Below are positions 4,216 through 6,696 of a stretch of 6,696 bases of DNA, in pieces. The number at the start of each line of letters is the position of its first letter. Within the stretch, counting starts at the first letter, position 1. This DNA comes from CAYQAJ01 sp964415245. GTDB lineage: Bacteria > Planctomycetota > Planctomycetia > Pirellulales > Pirellulaceae. The DNA lies in NCBI GenBank assembly GCA_964415245.1, contig CAYQAJ010000281.1:1-6696 (forward strand), given 5' to 3'. A model generated the notes under the pieces. The model did no database searches and had not been told where the DNA came from. It saw nothing but the letters and a program-made list of their open reading frames with translations. The position numbers were made by a program, and so were the translations under genes.

Positions 4216-6162
4216 ATGATCCTGCTTTCTGTTACCGATGTCGCGAAGCACTACGGCGACAACCACGTGCTGGCCGGCGTGACATTCGACGTGCGACCCG
4301 GCGAGCGGATCGCCCTGGTGGGCACCAATGGGTCGGGCAAAACGACCCTGTTGCGGATTCTCGCCGACCACGAGGAGCCCGACTCCGGCGGCGTCGAGCG
4401 ACATCCCTCGGCCCGCTTGGGCTATCTCGAACAGCAGGCTCAATGCGAACCGGACAAAACGCTATGGGAGACGGCTCGCGGCGGACTGGCCGATTTGCTT
4501 GCGCTGGCCCATGAAGCCGATGCAACGGCCGCGCAGATCGGCGCGAGCGATTCCGAGGAGGAGCGGCTGCGGCTCTCCAAGCGGCTCGACGCGCTGCACG
4601 AAGAGCTGCACCGCCGCGACGGATACCACGTCGAGCATCGCATCGAGCGCGTGCTGATGGGCGTGGGCTTTCGCCACGATGAATTCAAGCGGCCGGTCGG
4701 CCTCTTGAGCGGCGGGCAGCAGAATCGCCTGATGCTGGCCCGGCTGCTGCTCGAAGAGCCCGACGTGATGCTGCTCGACGAGCCGTCGAACCACCTCGAC
4801 ATGGAGGCGGTGTCGTGGCTCGAAGAGCACCTGGCCGCCAGCCGCCAGGCGATGATTATCGTCAGCCACGACCGCTACTTGCTCGATAAAGTCGCGACCC
4901 GCACGCTCGAATTGTTCGACGGCACGGTCGAGTCGTACGCGGGTAATTACTCCGCCTACACGCGGCAGAAGGTCGAGCGGCTCGAAGTGCAGCGGCGCAC
5001 CTTCGAGCGACAACAGGCGGAGATCGCCCGACTCGACGACTTCATCCGCCGCAACCGGTACGGCCAGAAGCACGCCCAGGCCGAGGATCGCCGCAAAAAG
5101 AAAGAGCGCATCGTGCCGGTGGCGCGGCCCCGGATCATCGAAGCGCCGCCGATGAGCTTCGGCAAGGTGTCGCGCACCGGCGACATCGTGCTGAGGGTCG
5201 AGCGGCTGCACAAGGGGTTCGACCGGCCGCTGCTGACCGACGTGACGTTTGACATCCTGCGCGGTCAGAAGTGGGGAGTGCTGGGGCCCAACGGCTGCGG
5301 CAAGACGACGCTGCTGCGATGCATTGTGGGGCAGCAGCCGGCCGACTCGGGCACCGTGACGTTGGGGGCCGGCGTGCGAGTCGGTTACTTCGACCAGTTG
5401 TTGTCGTGTCTTGAACCCGGCCTGGCACTCGTCGAAGCCGTCCGGCCGGACGAAAAGCAGTTAACGGAGAAGCAGCGGCGCGACATGTTGGCGCGGTTTG
5501 GCATCACGGGCGACGCGGCGCTGCAGCCGGTTGAAAGTCTCAGCGGTGGGCAACTCAGCCGCGCCGCCCTGGCGATGCTGGCCGCTTCCGAGGCCAACCT
5601 ACTGCTGTTGGATGAGCCGACCAATCACCTGGACCTCTGGGCGCGATCGGCTCTCGAAGCGTCGCTCAAGCAGTCCGATGCCACGGTGCTGTTCGTAAGT
5701 CACGACCGATACTTCGTCAACCGCGTGGCCGACCACCTGCTCGTGTTTGAAGACGACCGCTGCCGCGTGATCGAAGGAGGATACGACACGTACGTGCACC
5801 TTCGCTCGCGGGAGCAGGATGGCGAGTCGGGCGCGCACGAGGCCGCACAATCGCCGAAGAATCGAAAGATGCGGTCGAGCCGTTCCGTTTCAGCCCAGAC
5901 CGGATCTCGTAGCGGCCGCGGCGATGGCGAGCCGCCCGAGCGCCGCAAGTGGCGGTTTCCCTACCGTAGCGTCGAGCAGCTCGAAGCCGACATCGCCAGC
6001 CGCGAAAATGAAATCGAAGAGCTTCACCAAGCACTCGGTTCGTCCGAGGTTTTGCGCGACGGTCGGCGGGTAAAGGGAATTGCCGCTCAGCTCAAGCAGC
6101 AGCAGGAGGAGTTGGCCAGCCTGTACGAGCATTGGGAGGAGGCCTTGGAGCGGAATAACTGA
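4216..6162 (+). CDS. ABC-F family ATPase (Uup/YdiF/ABCF3-like), ribosome-associated
   Basis: This 648-residue cytosolic protein has two ABC ATPase domains and no membrane segments, as in ABC-F proteins that bind the ribosomal E-site and affect translation. Domain 1 has Walker A GTNGSGKTT (36-44), signature LSGGQ (164-168), Walker B VMLLDEP with Glu189 (184-190), SNHLD (191-195) and the SHDR switch (217-220). A charged interdomain linker (about 245-320) contains two predicted helices and basic RRNRYGQKHAQAEDRRKKK. It corresponds to the P-site tRNA interaction region. Domain 2 has Walker A GPNGCGKTT (357-365), LSGGQLSR (442-449), LLLLDEPTNHLD with Glu467, and SHDRY (495-499). A low-complexity Ser/Arg/Gly stretch (about 532-580) leads to a C-terminal coiled-coil hairpin (about 583-645). 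The start MILLSV is typical for the family, although no SD precedes it. A housekeeping factor seems likelier than an antibiotic-resistance protein, but sequence alone does not decide this. Confidence 0.93.
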   Translation: MILLSVTDVAKHYGDNHVLAGVTFDVRPGERIALVGTNGSGKTTLLRILADHEEPDSGGVERHPSARLGYLEQQAQCEPDKTLWETARGGLADLLALAHEADATAAQIGASDSEEERLRLSKRLDALHEELHRRDGYHVEHRIERVLMGVGFRHDEFKRPVGLLSGGQQNRLMLARLLLEEPDVMLLDEPSNHLDMEAVSWLEEHLAASRQAMIIVSHDRYLLDKVATRTLELFDGTVESYAGNYSAYTRQKVERLEVQRRTFERQQAEIARLDDFIRRNRYGQKHAQAEDRRKKKERIVPVARPRIIEAPPMSFGKVSRTGDIVLRVERLHKGFDRPLLTDVTFDILRGQKWGVLGPNGCGKTTLLRCIVGQQPADSGTVTLGAGVRVGYFDQLLSCLEPGLALVEAVRPDEKQLTEKQRRDMLARFGITGDAALQPVESLSGGQLSRAALAMLAASEANLLLLDEPTNHLDLWARSALEASLKQSDATVLFVSHDRYFVNRVADHLLVFEDDRCRVIEGGYDTYVHLRSREQDGESGAHEAAQSPKNRKMRSSRSVSAQTGSRSGRGDGEPPERRKWRFPYRSVEQLEADIASRENEIEELHQALGSSEVLRDGRRVKGIAAQLKQQQEELASLYEHWEEALERNN

Positions 6163-6388
6163 TCTTGTAACGCAGAATTGTCACGGTGGCGACGTAATCA
6201 AGCAGCGCGCGTTCGTACAATTCGCCGGCAGGGTTTGCGGTCGCGACGCCGCTAGGTCATGATATCGGTAGCGCGCGATGGCCGAATGCGCGAACCTGCA
6301 CGTACCGCGGCATGGCCAGCACATCGAACGTGCGCACTCTTGTACAACGTGAAGGAAGTTCATCTTCAGGCATCCAGGGAGAGACGCC
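6163..6388. other. Spacer between the ABC-F and ACT-domain genes
   Basis: These 226 bp show no credible gene and no hairpin followed by a T-tract after the ABC-F stop. GCGG...CCGC at 6237-6252 and TGAAG...CTTCA at 6350-6368 are weak inverted repeats. The latter lies eight bases before the SD of the ACT gene. The palindrome TTGTACAA occurs at 6340-6347. A promoter for the ACT gene is expected here but none is convincing. Confidence 0.5.
6376..6381 (+). promoter_or_regulatory. Ribosome binding site of the ACT-domain gene
   Basis: AGGGAG lies seven bases before the ATG at 6389. It is well spaced and supports that start. Confidence 0.75.
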
Positions 6389-6696
6389 ATGGAAACCGCG
6401 AAGCAACTTTCCGTGCAATTGATTAACAAGCCCGGTCGTTTCGCCGCCGTCCTTGCCGCGCTGCAAAAGGAAAAAGTGGCCATCCGCGCCTTCTGCGTCA
6501 TGGACACCGGCGCGCGGGGCACCGTGCGGATGGTGCCCGACGACCCGGCCCGCGCTACGAAAACGATTGAAGGGCTCAACGTGAAAGTCGACGTTGCCGA
6601 CGTGCTGCTGGTCGAGGTGAACGGCCAATCCGGCGGGCTGCCCAACCTGTGCAAGCGGCTGGCGGAAGGGCATCTCAATCTGGACTATGCCTACGG
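6389..6696 (+). CDS. Tandem ACT-domain protein, N-terminal part (cut by right window edge)
   Basis: 102 codons are visible from the ATG at 6389, which follows a good SD. The first ACT domain spans about residues 6-66. QLSVQLINKPGRFAAVLAAL shows the beta1-alpha1 pattern with the ligand-loop NKPGR, followed by KEKVAIRAF and GTVRMVPDDPARA. A second ACT repeat begins at about residue 72 (VLLVEVNGQSGGLPNL) and reaches HLNLDYAY at the edge. No catalytic domain precedes the ACT pair. This fits the small stand-alone two-ACT proteins of roughly 130-150 residues, thought to sense amino acids. The ligand and target cannot be read from the sequence. A long spacer separates it from the ABC-F gene on the same strand, so co-transcription is uncertain. 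The C-terminus is outside the window, so a further fused domain cannot be excluded. Confidence 0.88.
   Translation, partial: METAKQLSVQLINKPGRFAAVLAALQKEKVAIRAFCVMDTGARGTVRMVPDDPARATKTIEGLNVKVDVADVLLVEVNGQSGGLPNLCKRLAEGHLNLDYAY

Noticed and set aside
4030..4443. Upstream extension of miaE to about 332 residues
   Set aside because: The added part is antisense to the ABC-F gene and its promoter region and has no family resemblance. MiaE proteins are normally about 200 residues.
4050..4514. Leader peptide or small gene before ABC-F, as seen with some resistance ABC-F genes
   Set aside because: The plus-strand frame from 4050 runs on into the ABC-F gene in another frame, has no SD, and forms no attenuator-like hairpin that I can see.
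6279..6353. 24-codon plus-strand frame (begins MAECANLHVPRHG) in the ABC-F/ACT spacer
   Set aside because: It has no SD and no recognisable features. Such short frames are expected by chance.

Overview
The window is a GC-rich, gene-dense bacterial segment. The Planctomycetota (Pirellulales-like) are my best guess for the source. This rests on the overall feel of the proteins, the absence of Shine-Dalgarno (SD) sites before several genes, and short tandem repeats in the spacers. It is inference, because the window contains no rRNA or lineage marker.

Layout, left to right. (1) At 1-641 (minus) lies the N-terminal part of an exported protein of unknown function, cut by the left edge. It has a strong SD and a signal peptide. 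(2) At 642-1062 is a 421-bp spacer without a credible gene. It holds five 16-bp palindromic tandem units, three further short hairpins and an 8-bp tandem repeat. (3) At 1063-3304 (minus) is a methionine-salvage cluster transcribed mtnB > mtnD > mtnC. mtnD and mtnC overlap by four bases (GTGA). (4) At 3305-3444 is a spacer with a 7-bp tandem repeat and a promoter candidate for mtnB. (5) At 3445-4029 (minus) is a MiaE-type tRNA hydroxylase. (6) At 4030-4215 is a divergent promoter region with a direct repeat. (7) At 4216-6162 (plus) is an ABC-F ATPase. (8) At 6389-6696 (plus) is the start of a tandem ACT-domain protein, cut by the right edge.

How the genes fit together. MtnB dehydrates methylthioribulose-1-phosphate. 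MtnC enolises and dephosphorylates the product to the acireductone. MtnD oxidises that with O2 to the keto-acid precursor of methionine. MiaE is another O2-dependent metalloenzyme; it acts on the methylthiolated base ms2i6A of tRNA, whose methylthio group comes from SAM-dependent chemistry. The minus-strand block therefore links sulfur recycling with a thiomethylated tRNA base, and both O2-using enzymes imply aerobic growth. The ABC-F protein points to ribosome function, and the ACT protein to amino-acid sensing.

No mobile element, CRISPR array, tRNA or rRNA was seen. The coding genes belong to known families, apart from the unrecognised exported protein. The least explained material is the repeat- and hairpin-rich spacer at 642-1062.
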